NCBI RefSeq assembly: GCF_900108395.1
Contig: NZ_FNXE01000026.1
Location: 1 to 49,024 of the forward strand
Direction: 5' to 3'
Origin: Paenimyroides marinum
Lineage (GTDB): Bacteria; Bacteroidota; Bacteroidia; Flavobacteriales; Flavobacteriaceae
Length of the DNA: 49,024 bases
Shown here: piece after piece, positions 1 through 8,774 of the stretch
Layout: each line of letters starts with the position of its first letter
How positions within the stretch are numbered: position 1 is the first letter of the stretch
Notes under the pieces: model-generated
Seen by the model: only the letters and a program-made list of their open reading frames with translations
Database searches by the model: none
What the model was told of the DNA's origin: nothing
Made by a program: the position numbers and the translations under genes

Positions 1-757
1 ATACGTGGTGGTGCACTCCCCGCAGCCACCCTTTCAGGTTCATTATCGCCCTGTGCATTTCCGGGAAATTCCGCCCTTTTTTGCCCGAAGGCACACGGAC
101 CAGGTTCTCAAAATCTTTTTCCAATGGTTTGTAGCCTGTCCATAAATCGGTCTTTACATTTGCCGAAGGACCGATATGGTGTTTCATGAAACCCCCGAGC
201 GAAACAGACCCGGCATCGGGGATTACCTTGGCGTACAACCTGCTAATGCCTTTTTTCTTTTTCTCGATGCCAACCGCCACGAGTTTCTTGTTCTTGTTTT
301 TCCTGCCGCGGACACCTTCTTCCTGTCCGCCGAAAACGGCCTCGTCCACTTCCGCATCTCCATTTATGGGATGGTTTCCCGAACTTTTCATCGCTTTCAT
401 GACCTTGCGCTTGAACGCCCAACAGGTTTTTTGCCTGAGCGAGAGCTTCCGGCTCAGTTCGGTCGAGGTGATTTCTTTTTTGTTGGTGCTGACGAAATAA
501 ACAATGTAGAACGCTTTGAGAAGGTCGAACTTCACTTTGTGGAAGAGCGTGTTGGCCGTGGGCGATTCGGTGTAGTTGCAACTGGTGCATTGGCGGGAAT
601 GGGGGGACATCCCCCGGCATGAATTGCCATGCCCGCATTTTTTGCAAGTGAAACCGTTTCCCCATTTCAATTTGGCAAGGTAGGAAAGGCAACTGTCGGC
701 GTCCGGGAATTTTTCCCGAAACTCGAAAAGTGATAGGCTTTTGAATCTTTGCTCCAT
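1..757 (-). CDS. IS1595-family transposase, 3' end cut by window edge
   Basis: Read on the minus strand from the ATG at 757-755, the frame stays open for 252 codons to the window edge. It has an N-terminal zinc ribbon (Cys pairs near residues 38/41 and 57/60), a central helical DNA-binding region, and the start of an ISXO2-like DDE catalytic domain. The first Asp is in VDEAVFGG near residue 138 and the second in KTDLWTGY near residue 200. A His-rich GVHHH stretch lies at the edge, about where the third catalytic position is expected. IS1595 enzymes move the insertion sequence by cut-and-paste or copy-type chemistry. Base composition is far richer in G+C than the flanking genes, which points to recent transfer. 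Whether it is intact cannot be seen, because the C-terminus is outside the window. Confidence 0.88.
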   Translation of the reverse strand, partial: MEQRFKSLSLFEFREKFPDADSCLSYLAKLKWGNGFTCKKCGHGNSCRGMSPHSRQCTSCNYTESPTANTLFHKVKFDLLKAFYIVYFVSTNKKEITSTELSRKLSLRQKTCWAFKRKVMKAMKSSGNHPINGDAEVDEAVFGGQEEGVRGRKNKNKKLVAVGIEKKKKGISRLYAKVIPDAGSVSLGGFMKHHIGPSANVKTDLWTGYKPLEKDFENLVRVPSGKKGRNFPEMHRAIMNLKGWLRGVHHHV

Positions 758-812
758 GGTTTTGGGTTTTGTTTACCCGAATTTACTACTTTTGGTGCTA
801 ATGACAAAGTGC
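1..812 (-). mobile_element. IS1595-type insertion sequence, partial
   Basis: The transposase fills almost all of it. Just upstream of the transposase start, G+C drops sharply at about 810. The minus strand from about 812 begins GGCACTTTGTCATTAGCACC, which starts with GG as many IS1595-family terminal repeats do. I place the element end there, but the other terminus and the target duplication are outside the window, so the exact end is a guess. Confidence 0.45.
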
Positions 813-855
813 CTAAATTAATTAAAATTTAAAGAATAAAATCTATTTCAGGTCA

Positions 856-1089
856 TTATCTTTTTATCCAACGAATTCCTACTCTCCATAAAATTATGGT
901 AATTATCGGATGAATAATCCAGTAGGTTATATATCCTACATTATATGCGATTTCATAGCTGCCTGAATGGTTATTGAAAACAGCAGGTAATAAAGCTTTC
1001 ATGAATTGAGGTAAAAGCACAATAATTGCTAACGTTAAAATAACTGCAACGATGATAAATAGGTATCCAAATATTTTTTTTGGATTCAT
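856..1089 (-). CDS. small two-span membrane protein, unknown function
   Basis: A 77-residue protein made almost entirely of two hydrophobic segments (about residues 7-30 and 50-70), with Lys/Arg at both ends, so probably a small inner-membrane protein with both termini inside. I do not recognise a family. A strong terminator separates it from the lipoprotein gene upstream, so it is probably transcribed on its own. The IS1595 end lies about 40 bp beyond its 3' end. It could be a real small gene or an orphaned remnant; the clean start and hydrophobic pattern favour a real gene. Confidence 0.6.
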   Translation of the reverse strand: MNPKKIFGYLFIIVAVILTLAIIVLLPQFMKALLPAVFNNHSGSYEIAYNVGYITYWIIHPIITIILWRVGIRWIKR

Positions 1090-1107
1090 AGTAGTAAAAA
1101 TAACAAA

Positions 1108-1142
1108 AAAACCTGTATGATTTTGAAATTATACAGGTTTTC
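1108..1142 (-). terminator. intrinsic terminator of the His-rich lipoprotein gene
   Basis: An 8-bp stem (ACCTGTAT / ATACAGGT) flanked by A/T runs. On the minus strand it ends in a run of seven T, as expected for a terminator downstream of the gene at 1192-1680. Confidence 0.8.
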
Positions 1143-1191
1143 ATTTATAGCTTCTGTCTAAAAACTAATAGCTAAAGACTAAAAACGTAAT

Positions 1192-1680
1192 TTACGGTAA
1201 AGGTTGTCCCACCTGAACATCGCAACGGTGGCCTGGTTGCCCGTGTGCCGGATTTGGTTTTCCCTGCATTCCGGGAGCGGTTTGTTGTGCTGGTGCAGCT
1301 TGTTGCGCCGGAGCTGATGTTTGTTCATTTCCACTGCCTAAAAAACCACCTTGGTTAGCAGCCGGAGTTGGTGTCTGTTGATTTGTTTGAGCCGGTGGCG
1401 AATTTAAAGGTGCACCTACAGGAATATCACAACGGTGACCTGGTTGTCCGTGCGGTGGATTCATTCCTTCTGCAGCTGAACTTGCCACATCAGTACCGTG
1501 GTCATGACCTGCATGTGATGAGTGATCGTGTCCTTCGTGACTGTCAGCAACTGGTGTAGCCGTTTCACCTGTTGTTACAGCTGTTTCTGTTGCCGGATTT
1601 TCTGTAGCTTCTGCTTTAGTATCTTTACAAGAAACCATTCCTAATGCAGCAAATAATGCAATAATTGTTATTTTTTTCAT
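1192..1680 (-). CDS. His-rich lipoprotein with two HGQPGHRCD repeats
   Basis: A 162-residue secreted lipoprotein. The N-terminus is a short signal peptide with lipobox GMVSC (Cys18). The middle is low-complexity Ala/Thr/Glu followed by a His-rich stretch (HEGHDHSSHAGHDHG). Two copies of an unusual motif, roughly NPxHGQPGHRCDxxVGxPL, lie near residues 73-91 and at the extreme C-terminus, joined by a Gln/Ala/Pro-rich linker. His and Cys clustering suggests binding of a transition metal (Cu, Ni or Zn), but that is inference. The function is unknown. It has its own promoter-like -7 box at 1702-1709 and a terminator downstream. Confidence 0.75.
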   Translation of the reverse strand: MKKITIIALFAALGMVSCKDTKAEATENPATETAVTTGETATPVADSHEGHDHSSHAGHDHGTDVASSAAEGMNPPHGQPGHRCDIPVGAPLNSPPAQTNQQTPTPAANQGGFLGSGNEQTSAPAQQAAPAQQTAPGMQGKPNPAHGQPGHRCDVQVGQPLP

Positions 1681-1701
1681 GATTTTGATCTGTTAAAGAA
1701 A

Positions 1702-1736
1702 CAAATATAAGCATTTTTTTAAAAAAACGCACGCAA
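1702..1736 (-). promoter_or_regulatory. predicted Bacteroidota promoter for the His-rich lipoprotein
   Basis: On the minus strand a perfect TATATTTG (-7 box, 1702-1709) is preceded by TTG at 1734-1736. The spacing is slightly long (24 nt). The -33 part lies in the last codons of the large outer-membrane protein gene. Confidence 0.5.
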
Positions 1737-4700
1737 TTGAATGCTTCCGGTATGAATGGTTTTTGCGGTTTCGCTGGTACGCCCCTGATAGCTTATGTTT
1801 GCGTCTAAATATTTGGTTAAGTTTCTTTGAAACAGCAAACGCCAGGTGATGTTTTTTCCGGGCTGCAAGCCTTCTAACATTTGGTATGCTACTGCCGATA
1901 ACGGATTGCCGCTGAATTTATTCTGATAAAACGAAAACTCGCCGTTCAATGTAAATTTCTGCGAAGTGCTCCAGTTAAAAGCGGTGCCAATGCGGTGTTG
2001 TTCCAATGTTTCTAAATCTCCCTGTACATTCTTTTTATCCTGCCATTCATAGAAAAGTTCAATACGGGCATTTTGAGAAAACAGATAGCCAATTTTAGGC
2101 TGAATGCTGATGTTATTCAGCAAGTAGTTTTTCGATCCGTAATTTTCTGAAATACTCTCTACTTTATCCAATTTATTAGTTAACTGTGCCAGCCACCATT
2201 TGTTTAATAAATGTTGAAATTGCAATTGGTGCGTGGTTATTTTATTGTCTAAACTACCGTAATTCATCAGGTTTTTTGCCCGATTGTTTATTAACGAATA
2301 AATGGTGGTATAATGTTGTTTGCCTCTATTAAAATAAATGGAGTTGCGAATATTTGAATTTTCAGCAACCAGTTCATCTGATGCTTTTCCAAAAGGATTC
2401 CATGCGATGCCGTTTCCATCTCGCAAAATACTTCGGTCAATAATAAAAGATGACTGAATGTGAAACTGACTTAGAAATTTTCTAAATCCGGTATCATTCT
2501 GCCAGATGCTGAAATTAAAATTAAAAACCTGCGTTAATTTGGTTTGATGTGTCTTTACAAATGTTTGATTGGGTAAAAACATCCGTACATATTCCGCCAA
2601 ATCGGGATAAGGTGCAATTTCAAACTCTTCCAGTTCCTGAATGCCGTTGCCATTGTAATCGTTCCACATGTGTGTTCCCAAACCGGCGTCAACTTTTATA
2701 TACGTAAATTCTTGCTGTGCTACAGAACCCGACGACGTTTCATAAATACTGTTTGTTTGAATCAGGTTTTTAAAATAGCGGTCATTATAAGCAATACGTG
2801 AATTTAGTGTGGGTTCCGTCATTCCTGTATCGGTATATTTTAAATGCCGGTAATTGGCGTAAACAGATAAATCACTGGTTTTGGTTTTAAAAAGTTGCGA
2901 TTTGGCGTAAAAGGAATGGGCATTTGAAACATTTTGTAAAATATTGTTTTGCAATGAATCGTTTACTCTGAATCTGTAACCTATTTCGATATACGTTTTT
3001 AACGTATCTCCTTTCCCTACAAACGCATCGATTTGAGTGTATTTCTGAGATAGTGTTTGAAATTGTTGTGTTAACACATCTTTTACCTGATAATTCTCTA
3101 AATCTAAACGAGCACCCGCCCATTTATCGTTTTTCGTGTAAAGAGCCTGTGTTTTGCTGCGTGCAAAATTTGTGTTATACGTACTGCCTTTTGCGGTTAG
3201 AAAACTTGTATTGGTATTGAAATTAAAATTGTTCAACTGATAGGTTCCTACTAATGATTGTTTGTGACCGATGTAATTGTCGCTGTATTCCAACCTACTG
3301 TATTCGTAAGTGAAATAGCTGTTGTCATTGGGAGAAAATTTAGATCCGGCAGTAATCAATGATTGATTTCCAAAGGTGTTGGATACATTCCAGTCCCGGT
3401 CAAATTCAATAGAGTACAATCGTTCAATGGTCTGAAAATTTTTAGATACATATTGTACATTTCCAAACACATCAACTTTCCATTTATTATTTAACACACG
3501 GTGGGTAGCGTTTATGTTTCCGGCAAATCCCTGATTATCGCCATCATCTATTGACGAATATAAATTTAAATCGTTGTTACTGAATCCCACCTCAAAATCA
3601 ACCGCCGAAAAATCTTTAGGTTTGTATTGCCCTAACACAGTCGCTAAAGTCAGTCGCGTAGGGGCAATTAGTTGAATCAGCGGTTCGTAATCGCCTTGTT
3701 TAAAACCTTCAACTGGTGCTACAAATTCAAATATTTTTCCAATGGCAGCCGAACTCGCCAATCGGTAATTTCCGTTGCTTGGTCCCACATAACTAAACGA
3801 AACCATATACAAAGTATCGGTGGGGTTATTGGAATATTCGTAGAACTCATAACCGTTTTCAACCACTTTTTTATACAGCGTTTTGTTTTCCGAATACGTA
3901 TCAAGGTAAGCAGACGGTGCCATCATTAACGATGTACTATCGCCGGCTTGTTTTAAAATATCGATTTGTTCTTTGTTAAGGTTTTGCTGTACCGGTTGGT
4001 TTTTAATATCGGTTTCGGTGTAAACATATCCTGCAATATTCCATTTTTCGCGTTCGTGTTTAATGCCTCCATAACCCAGAAAACGGGTGTAATTTCGGTC
4101 GGTGTATTGATATTCTACCACAATGCGCATTTCAGAAGTAATAGGAAACAACGTGGTAAACCTGATTTCACCTGAATTGTAATCAATCACATAATCGTTT
4201 TGTTCGCCACGGGTGAGCTTTCGTCCGTTTACATAAACCGATTCCGATCCCGAAATAATCAAAATATACAGTTGGTTGTTGCTGCCTTTTAATTTATAAG
4301 GCCCTTGATTGCCTTCCTGCCCCACAAATTCACTTTTGGCATATTGCCCACGTACCAATGCCGCGGCTGTTTCTATGGTGGTTTTTGAATTTTCGTTTCC
4401 AAACTGTACACTCCCCGAAATCCCCTGCACTTTTTTATTGAAATTGAGAAACTTTGATTTTCTGTTTTCTAAAAACAAGTCGCCTGCTTTAATGCTCCAG
4501 TCAGTTGAAAAAAGTTCCATAAATATCTGGTCAAATTCATCCATTTTTTGTGAATATCCACCATTTTGTAAAGGCACATTGCTGTCTTGCAGCGAAGCTC
4601 TGATTTGAACTTTATCAGACAGGTTTCCCACAATCTGCAAATCTAAATTAGAATTGGTCACCAGGTTTTGATTGTTTCCCACCGTGATTCCTCTGGAAAT

Positions 4701-5114
4701 ACTTCCATTGGTATTCAAACCTTCAAACGGCATAAATGTAGAGGCTTGTTTTTCGGGAACTTTGAAAATATAGGCACCTTCTTTATTGGGAACAATTCGT
4801 TTGGTATCGTAAAGGGCGTAGGTTTTGGTCAAAAAATCGGGATAATTCAGGTAAGAAACCGTTAATGTATCGTTCAATGGTTCTAATGTTAAAGTTGCAG
4901 CATTAAAATCAATCTTATAACAAAGTGTGTCAAGTGGCACCCCTTGATTATTAACAATTTCAAAATAAGTGTTGTTCAGCGCCACACTGTCTAAAACTAT
5001 TTTTTGCGGGATCGAATCGGTTATGATTTTTTTTGTTTGATACAAGCCGTTGTTTTGTGCCCAGGAGACAACAAAACTCAGCAAACAAACCATTAACCAA
5101 AATCGCTTTTTCAT
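1719..5114 (-). CDS. large predicted outer-membrane beta-barrel protein, unnamed Bacteroidota family
   Basis: 1131 residues with a cleavable signal peptide ending near SWAQ (residue 20). After about 130 residues of periplasmic domain comes a stretch with GLNTNGSISRGITVGNNQ and repeated short amphipathic segments, many Tyr/Phe/Asn-rich, ending in an aromatic C-terminal residue (RAFF). This is the pattern of an outer-membrane barrel. The segment around residues 130-350 (DLQIVGNLSDKVQIRASLQD, and ITSEMRIVVEYQYTDRNYTR) is of the kind found in large cell-surface proteins of this phylum and resembles parts of SprA-like proteins, but at half the length I would not call it SprA. Its role is unknown. 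It is divergently oriented to the two-component genes and tail-adjacent to the lipoprotein gene. Confidence 0.8.
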   Translation of the reverse strand: MKKRFWLMVCLLSFVVSWAQNNGLYQTKKIITDSIPQKIVLDSVALNNTYFEIVNNQGVPLDTLCYKIDFNAATLTLEPLNDTLTVSYLNYPDFLTKTYALYDTKRIVPNKEGAYIFKVPEKQASTFMPFEGLNTNGSISRGITVGNNQNLVTNSNLDLQIVGNLSDKVQIRASLQDSNVPLQNGGYSQKMDEFDQIFMELFSTDWSIKAGDLFLENRKSKFLNFNKKVQGISGSVQFGNENSKTTIETAAALVRGQYAKSEFVGQEGNQGPYKLKGSNNQLYILIISGSESVYVNGRKLTRGEQNDYVIDYNSGEIRFTTLFPITSEMRIVVEYQYTDRNYTRFLGYGGIKHEREKWNIAGYVYTETDIKNQPVQQNLNKEQIDILKQAGDSTSLMMAPSAYLDTYSENKTLYKKVVENGYEFYEYSNNPTDTLYMVSFSYVGPSNGNYRLASSAAIGKIFEFVAPVEGFKQGDYEPLIQLIAPTRLTLATVLGQYKPKDFSAVDFEVGFSNNDLNLYSSIDDGDNQGFAGNINATHRVLNNKWKVDVFGNVQYVSKNFQTIERLYSIEFDRDWNVSNTFGNQSLITAGSKFSPNDNSYFTYEYSRLEYSDNYIGHKQSLVGTYQLNNFNFNTNTSFLTAKGSTYNTNFARSKTQALYTKNDKWAGARLDLENYQVKDVLTQQFQTLSQKYTQIDAFVGKGDTLKTYIEIGYRFRVNDSLQNNILQNVSNAHSFYAKSQLFKTKTSDLSVYANYRHLKYTDTGMTEPTLNSRIAYNDRYFKNLIQTNSIYETSSGSVAQQEFTYIKVDAGLGTHMWNDYNGNGIQELEEFEIAPYPDLAEYVRMFLPNQTFVKTHQTKLTQVFNFNFSIWQNDTGFRKFLSQFHIQSSFIIDRSILRDGNGIAWNPFGKASDELVAENSNIRNSIYFNRGKQHYTTIYSLINNRAKNLMNYGSLDNKITTHQLQFQHLLNKWWLAQLTNKLDKVESISENYGSKNYLLNNISIQPKIGYLFSQNARIELFYEWQDKKNVQGDLETLEQHRIGTAFNWSTSQKFTLNGEFSFYQNKFSGNPLSAVAYQMLEGLQPGKNITWRLLFQRNLTKYLDANISYQGRTSETAKTIHTGSIQLRAFF

Positions 5115-5305
5115 ATTCAGATAAACTCAAAAAAATAAAAAATAGTGTACAGCTCCTTATTTTTTTAACTAAGATAACAACTTTGTAAAAGTAAAGAAAT
5201 TAAAATGGTATTCTATGTTTGTAACAGCCCGATGAAGTTTTATAAAACATTAAATTCTCTAAATTATCGTTATCTTTATGAACTTAAACACCACTTTTGT
5301 AGAAA

Positions 5306-5983
5306 ATGAAACTATTACTGGTAGAAGATCATCAAGAGCTTGCAGCAAATATGATAAGCTTTTTAACCAAAGAAAACTATATCTGTGAATGGGTAAAAAC
5401 CGTTACATTGGCTAAAGAGATGCTTGAAATGTTTGAATATGATGTGGTACTTCTTGATTTAACGTTACCGGATCATTCCGGGCTTCATCTTTTAGAATAC
5501 ATCAAAAAGCACCATATCAGCAGTAAAGTGATCATTATTTCTGCCCAGGATTCTTTAGACTATAAGATAAAAGGATTAGACGGCGGTTCAGATGATTATA
5601 TTACCAAACCGTTTCCGTTACCCGAACTACATTCGCGCATTAAAGCCGTAACCCGCAGAAACAGTATTAACAGCAAAGACAACCTGCTTGTTTTTAATGA
5701 AATTTCCATAGATCTTGATTCTATAGAATGTAAGGTCAACGAACAGCCGGTGGTTTTAACCAAAAAGGAATTTAATTTATTGGTTTACTTTATCAACAAT
5801 AAAAACCGGGTGCTGTCAAAACAGGCAATAGCCCTGCATCTTTGGGGCGATTATACCTATAATCTGGACAATGTTGATTTCATTTATCAGCATTTAAAAA
5901 ATCTGCGAAAAAAAATAATCGATGCAGGTGGTACAGATTATGTGCATACTATTTACGGCTTGGGTTATAAATGGACAGAATAA
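5306..5983 (+). CDS. OmpR/PhoB-type response regulator
   Basis: 225 residues. The receiver domain (1-120) has acidic pocket E7/D8, phospho-acceptor D51 (in VVLLDLTLPD), S79 and K101 (in DDYITKPFPLPE). The C-terminal winged-helix DNA-binding domain (about 130-223) carries the typical KKEFNLLVYF and HIYGLGYKW elements. It is the DNA-binding partner of the kinase immediately downstream; the stop codon overlaps the kinase's likely start (TAATG). Likely targets are its own operon and the porin/symporter pair that follows. The start is supported by the canonical MKLLLVEDH beginning. Confidence 0.93.
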   Translation: MKLLLVEDHQELAANMISFLTKENYICEWVKTVTLAKEMLEMFEYDVVLLDLTLPDHSGLHLLEYIKKHHISSKVIIISAQDSLDYKIKGLDGGSDDYITKPFPLPELHSRIKAVTRRNSINSKDNLLVFNEISIDLDSIECKVNEQPVVLTKKEFNLLVYFINNKNRVLSKQAIALHLWGDYTYNLDNVDFIYQHLKNLRKKIIDAGGTDYVHTIYGLGYKWTE

Positions 5984-7248
5984 TGAAACTGAGCAGTAGA
6001 ATTACATATTATTTCATTGTTATTGTTTTTTTGTCGTTGGCAATTGGTTTTTCTATTTTCTATATTTCCATAGAACGGGTAACCAACCGGTCTGTCATAC
6101 GTAAAATGGAACATCTTAACGAGTACATTATCCGGCAGCTTAAAACACAGCCTATAGATTCTTTAGAAAAGAAACATCCCACTGTTAGCATAAGCGTTTT
6201 GCCGGAAAAATTTGACACCCTCGTTGATGAGGTTATTGAAGAAAAAGAAGCCGTTTGGAACGATGAGCTGCAAAGTTACGGCTACAATATAAAAGTAATA
6301 CATTATCCGTTTGTAGATAATGTGCACTACCAGATTACCAACGAAGATTACCTTATTAAAATAGAAAAAGCATATTGGTTAAGTGTTTTAATGGTGGTGG
6401 CGTGGATTTTTGTTTTTATACTGATCACGATTATTTTTTTTGGAGAGATGGTTGCCCGGAATCTTTACATGCCTTTTTACAGTTTGCTGGCGCAAATGAA
6501 AGGTTTTGATGTACGTAAAGGAGAGCAGATACAGATAATGAATACACATACCACCGAATTAGACGAGTTAAATCAGCTTTTCAGGCAAATGGCAGACAAG
6601 TCTATTCAGCAATACCAGCTTTTAAAAGAATTTACAGAAAACCTTTCGCACGAACTGCAAACTCCACTGGCACATTTAAAAGGAAAAATTGAATTGCTGC
6701 TGGACACCGATTTAAACGAAGAACAAATGAAAGCTTTAAGCGTTATGTACGACGAGTTGAACAGAATGTCGTCATTAAACCGGTCTTTGGTATTGCTAAT
6801 GAGTTTGGAAGATCACGAAACTTCGTCAGAACGTGTGCTTTTTTCCACGGCTCTTAAAGAAACAATTGCCCAATACGAGGATATTATTGAAATGAGTGGC
6901 AGAATGTTAGAAGTTTCTATTAAAGACAACGTGTACATTACCATAAACCCCATGCTGTTACAAATTGTACTGTCTAACCTTATAAGCAATGCCAGCAGGC
7001 ACAATATTGAAAACGGAAGTATCCATATAACACTTACAGACAATTTTTTTGAAATTAAAAATACAGGAGTACCTAACGAACTTACCAATGAAACCATTTT
7101 TAACCGGTTTAAAAAAGGCACATCGGACTCCGGATCGTTAGGTATCGGTCTGGCATTGGTTAAAAAAATAGTCGATGTGTACGGATATAAAATCACTTAT
7201 AAAGCCGAAAATAATTTTCATATATTTATTTTAGATATAAAACATTGA
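5971..7248 (+). CDS. membrane sensor histidine kinase
   Basis: 425 residues from the first ATG; a second in-frame ATG at 5983, overlapping the regulator's stop, gives 421 and is equally plausible. Order: transmembrane helix at about 11-32, a periplasmic sensor region of about 100 residues, a second helix at about 134-157, a short linker, a HisKA dimerisation domain with phospho-acceptor His227 (LSHELQTPLAHLKGK), then HATPase with N-box SNLISNASRHN and a G-box GSLGIGLALVKK. The usual D-x-G of the ATP lid is replaced by NTG (FEIKNTG), as seen in some Bacteroidota kinases. It pairs with the upstream regulator. The periplasmic loop presumably senses a solute related to the uptake genes downstream. 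Confidence 0.93.
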   Translation: MDRIMKLSSRITYYFIVIVFLSLAIGFSIFYISIERVTNRSVIRKMEHLNEYIIRQLKTQPIDSLEKKHPTVSISVLPEKFDTLVDEVIEEKEAVWNDELQSYGYNIKVIHYPFVDNVHYQITNEDYLIKIEKAYWLSVLMVVAWIFVFILITIIFFGEMVARNLYMPFYSLLAQMKGFDVRKGEQIQIMNTHTTELDELNQLFRQMADKSIQQYQLLKEFTENLSHELQTPLAHLKGKIELLLDTDLNEEQMKALSVMYDELNRMSSLNRSLVLLMSLEDHETSSERVLFSTALKETIAQYEDIIEMSGRMLEVSIKDNVYITINPMLLQIVLSNLISNASRHNIENGSIHITLTDNFFEIKNTGVPNELTNETIFNRFKKGTSDSGSLGIGLALVKKIVDVYGYKITYKAENNFHIFILDIKH

Positions 7249-7269
7249 TAATCAGTAATTTTTTTAAAA

Positions 7270-7313
7270 CTTCAAAGTTTTAGCATTTTTTCTTCAAAAT
7301 CTCTTCAGTTTTC
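7270..7313 (+). promoter_or_regulatory. 11-bp-phased direct repeats, candidate response-regulator binding site
   Basis: Four consecutive 11-mers: CTTCAAAGTTT (7270), TAGCATTTTTT (7281), CTTCAAAATCT (7292) and CTTCAGTTTTC (7303). Three start with CTTCA in exact helical phase. OmpR/PhoB regulators bind such head-to-tail repeats. The array ends 35 bp before the porin ATG and sits directly after the two-component genes. The first unit is also part of a small hairpin (AAAACTT/AGTTTT). Confidence 0.5.
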
Positions 7314-7347
7314 ATTTGTTATTTAGTGTTGTAATAACATTAAAAAA

Positions 7348-8757
7348 ATGAAAAATATATTTTTTACGCTCTTTTGTTGTTGTTTTTGCAATGGAATTAT
7401 CTGGTCGCAGGACCACGTTGAAAAAAACGAACCAAAACAAGAACCTCTTTTTAAGAATTCTTTGGGCGAGATGAAAATTAAGTTTGACGAAACCGGAGAT
7501 AAGTTTTTAAAGTTTGGTGTTTCCAGTCAGGTTTGGTTTCGTTCTATAGAAAATAACCCGGGAACTGCTGTAAACGGTGTTCCGCAGGATCACACCATTG
7601 ATGCCGGTGTACGAAGAGTCCGTATTACCATGCAGTCTCAGCTAAGTAAAGGATATTCCGTGTTTTTTCAGTTTGGAATCAACAACCAGTCCTTTATAAG
7701 CGGTGGCGGATCGGGAACCGGCGCAAACGGACAAGGTAAAAAACCGGGAATGTTCTTTATGGATGCTTATAACGAGCTGGCAATTGTTCCGCAGACCAAT
7801 TTTTATACCAACGAAACCAATAAATACAATCTTTACATAGGTGCGGGGCTGCACAGTTGGAACGGAATCAGCCGCCTGTCAAATGCCAGTACAACCAAAC
7901 TGTTAACAGCCGATTTACCCGTTTTTAACTTTCCTAACATCGAAATATCAGATCAGTTCTCCAGACAATTCGGAATTTTCCTTCGTGGAAATTTAGACAG
8001 AATCAACTATCGTTTTAGTGTGAATAAACCCTTTGCTACAGACAGAAAACCAGAAGTTGGCGAAGTACCTGTAGAGAATAATGGTTCCGGAAAATTATCG
8101 TATGCCGGTTACGCCATGTATCAGTTTTTAGACAAGGAATCAACAACAACTTCATTTTTGCCGGGAACTTATTTAGGATCGAAATCTATTTTTAATATAG
8201 GAGCCGGATTCTATACCAATAAAGAAGCCTTGTTGTCGCAGCCCGAAGAAGGTGTTTTTAAAACACACGACCAGTTGAATTTAGGGATTGATGCTTTTGT
8301 GGAAGTTCCCATAGGAGCTAAAGAAAAAGAGATGTCGTTAAGTGTTTACAGTGTGTATTACTACAACGATTTCGGGAAAAACAACCTTAGAACAAACGGA
8401 ATTATGAATCCGGGAACAGCAGATACAAACTATACAGAACCTGTTGCTGCAGAAGGATTCGGAAACGCCAAATACCTTACAGGAACAGGTAGTATATGGT
8501 ACACCCAGGCGGGTTTTGTGCTACCCAATTTTAGCAAAACGGTAAAACTTCAGCCGTTTGCAGCTTATCACTACAAAGATCTGGATGGTTTAAACCAGGC
8601 AGCTCATTTTTACGACATAGGAGCCAACCTGTTTGTTTTCTCACAAAACGCTAAAATAGCGGCTCAATATTCAAGTCGTCCTTTATATGATCAAACCACA
8701 AAAAAAGTTTTCGACAGAAAAGGAGAGTTTATTTTAAGCTTTCAAGTTGCATTATAA
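7348..8757 (+). CDS. porin-like outer-membrane channel protein
   Basis: 469 residues with a signal peptide ending near IIWSQ (residue 20). The mature part alternates short beta strands typical of a 16-18-stranded porin (for example RRVRITMQSQLSKGYSVFFQ, IYRFSV-like strands, and a final strand ILSFQVAL), and resembles phosphate/short-chain-acid type porins of Bacteroidota. It likely lets a small anionic substrate through the outer membrane. It is followed 17 bp later by an MHS symporter and preceded by a two-component system, so the four genes look like one induced uptake unit. The substrate is not visible from sequence. Confidence 0.75.
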   Translation: MKNIFFTLFCCCFCNGIIWSQDHVEKNEPKQEPLFKNSLGEMKIKFDETGDKFLKFGVSSQVWFRSIENNPGTAVNGVPQDHTIDAGVRRVRITMQSQLSKGYSVFFQFGINNQSFISGGGSGTGANGQGKKPGMFFMDAYNELAIVPQTNFYTNETNKYNLYIGAGLHSWNGISRLSNASTTKLLTADLPVFNFPNIEISDQFSRQFGIFLRGNLDRINYRFSVNKPFATDRKPEVGEVPVENNGSGKLSYAGYAMYQFLDKESTTTSFLPGTYLGSKSIFNIGAGFYTNKEALLSQPEEGVFKTHDQLNLGIDAFVEVPIGAKEKEMSLSVYSVYYYNDFGKNNLRTNGIMNPGTADTNYTEPVAAEGFGNAKYLTGTGSIWYTQAGFVLPNFSKTVKLQPFAAYHYKDLDGLNQAAHFYDIGANLFVFSQNAKIAAQYSSRPLYDQTTKKVFDRKGEFILSFQVAL

Positions 8758-8774
8758 TTAAAATTTAAAAACAA

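Noticed and set aside
176..692. Open frames on both strands here
   Set aside because: They lie within the G+C-rich transposase gene in other frames; only the minus-strand frame from 757 has zinc-ribbon and DDE motifs.
1719..5114. Calling the large outer-membrane protein SprA
   Set aside because: It is about half the expected length and only local stretches are reminiscent.
5292..5299. CACTTTTG as promoter of the response-regulator gene
   Set aside because: It has one mismatch at a key base and would leave almost no leader; too weak to list.
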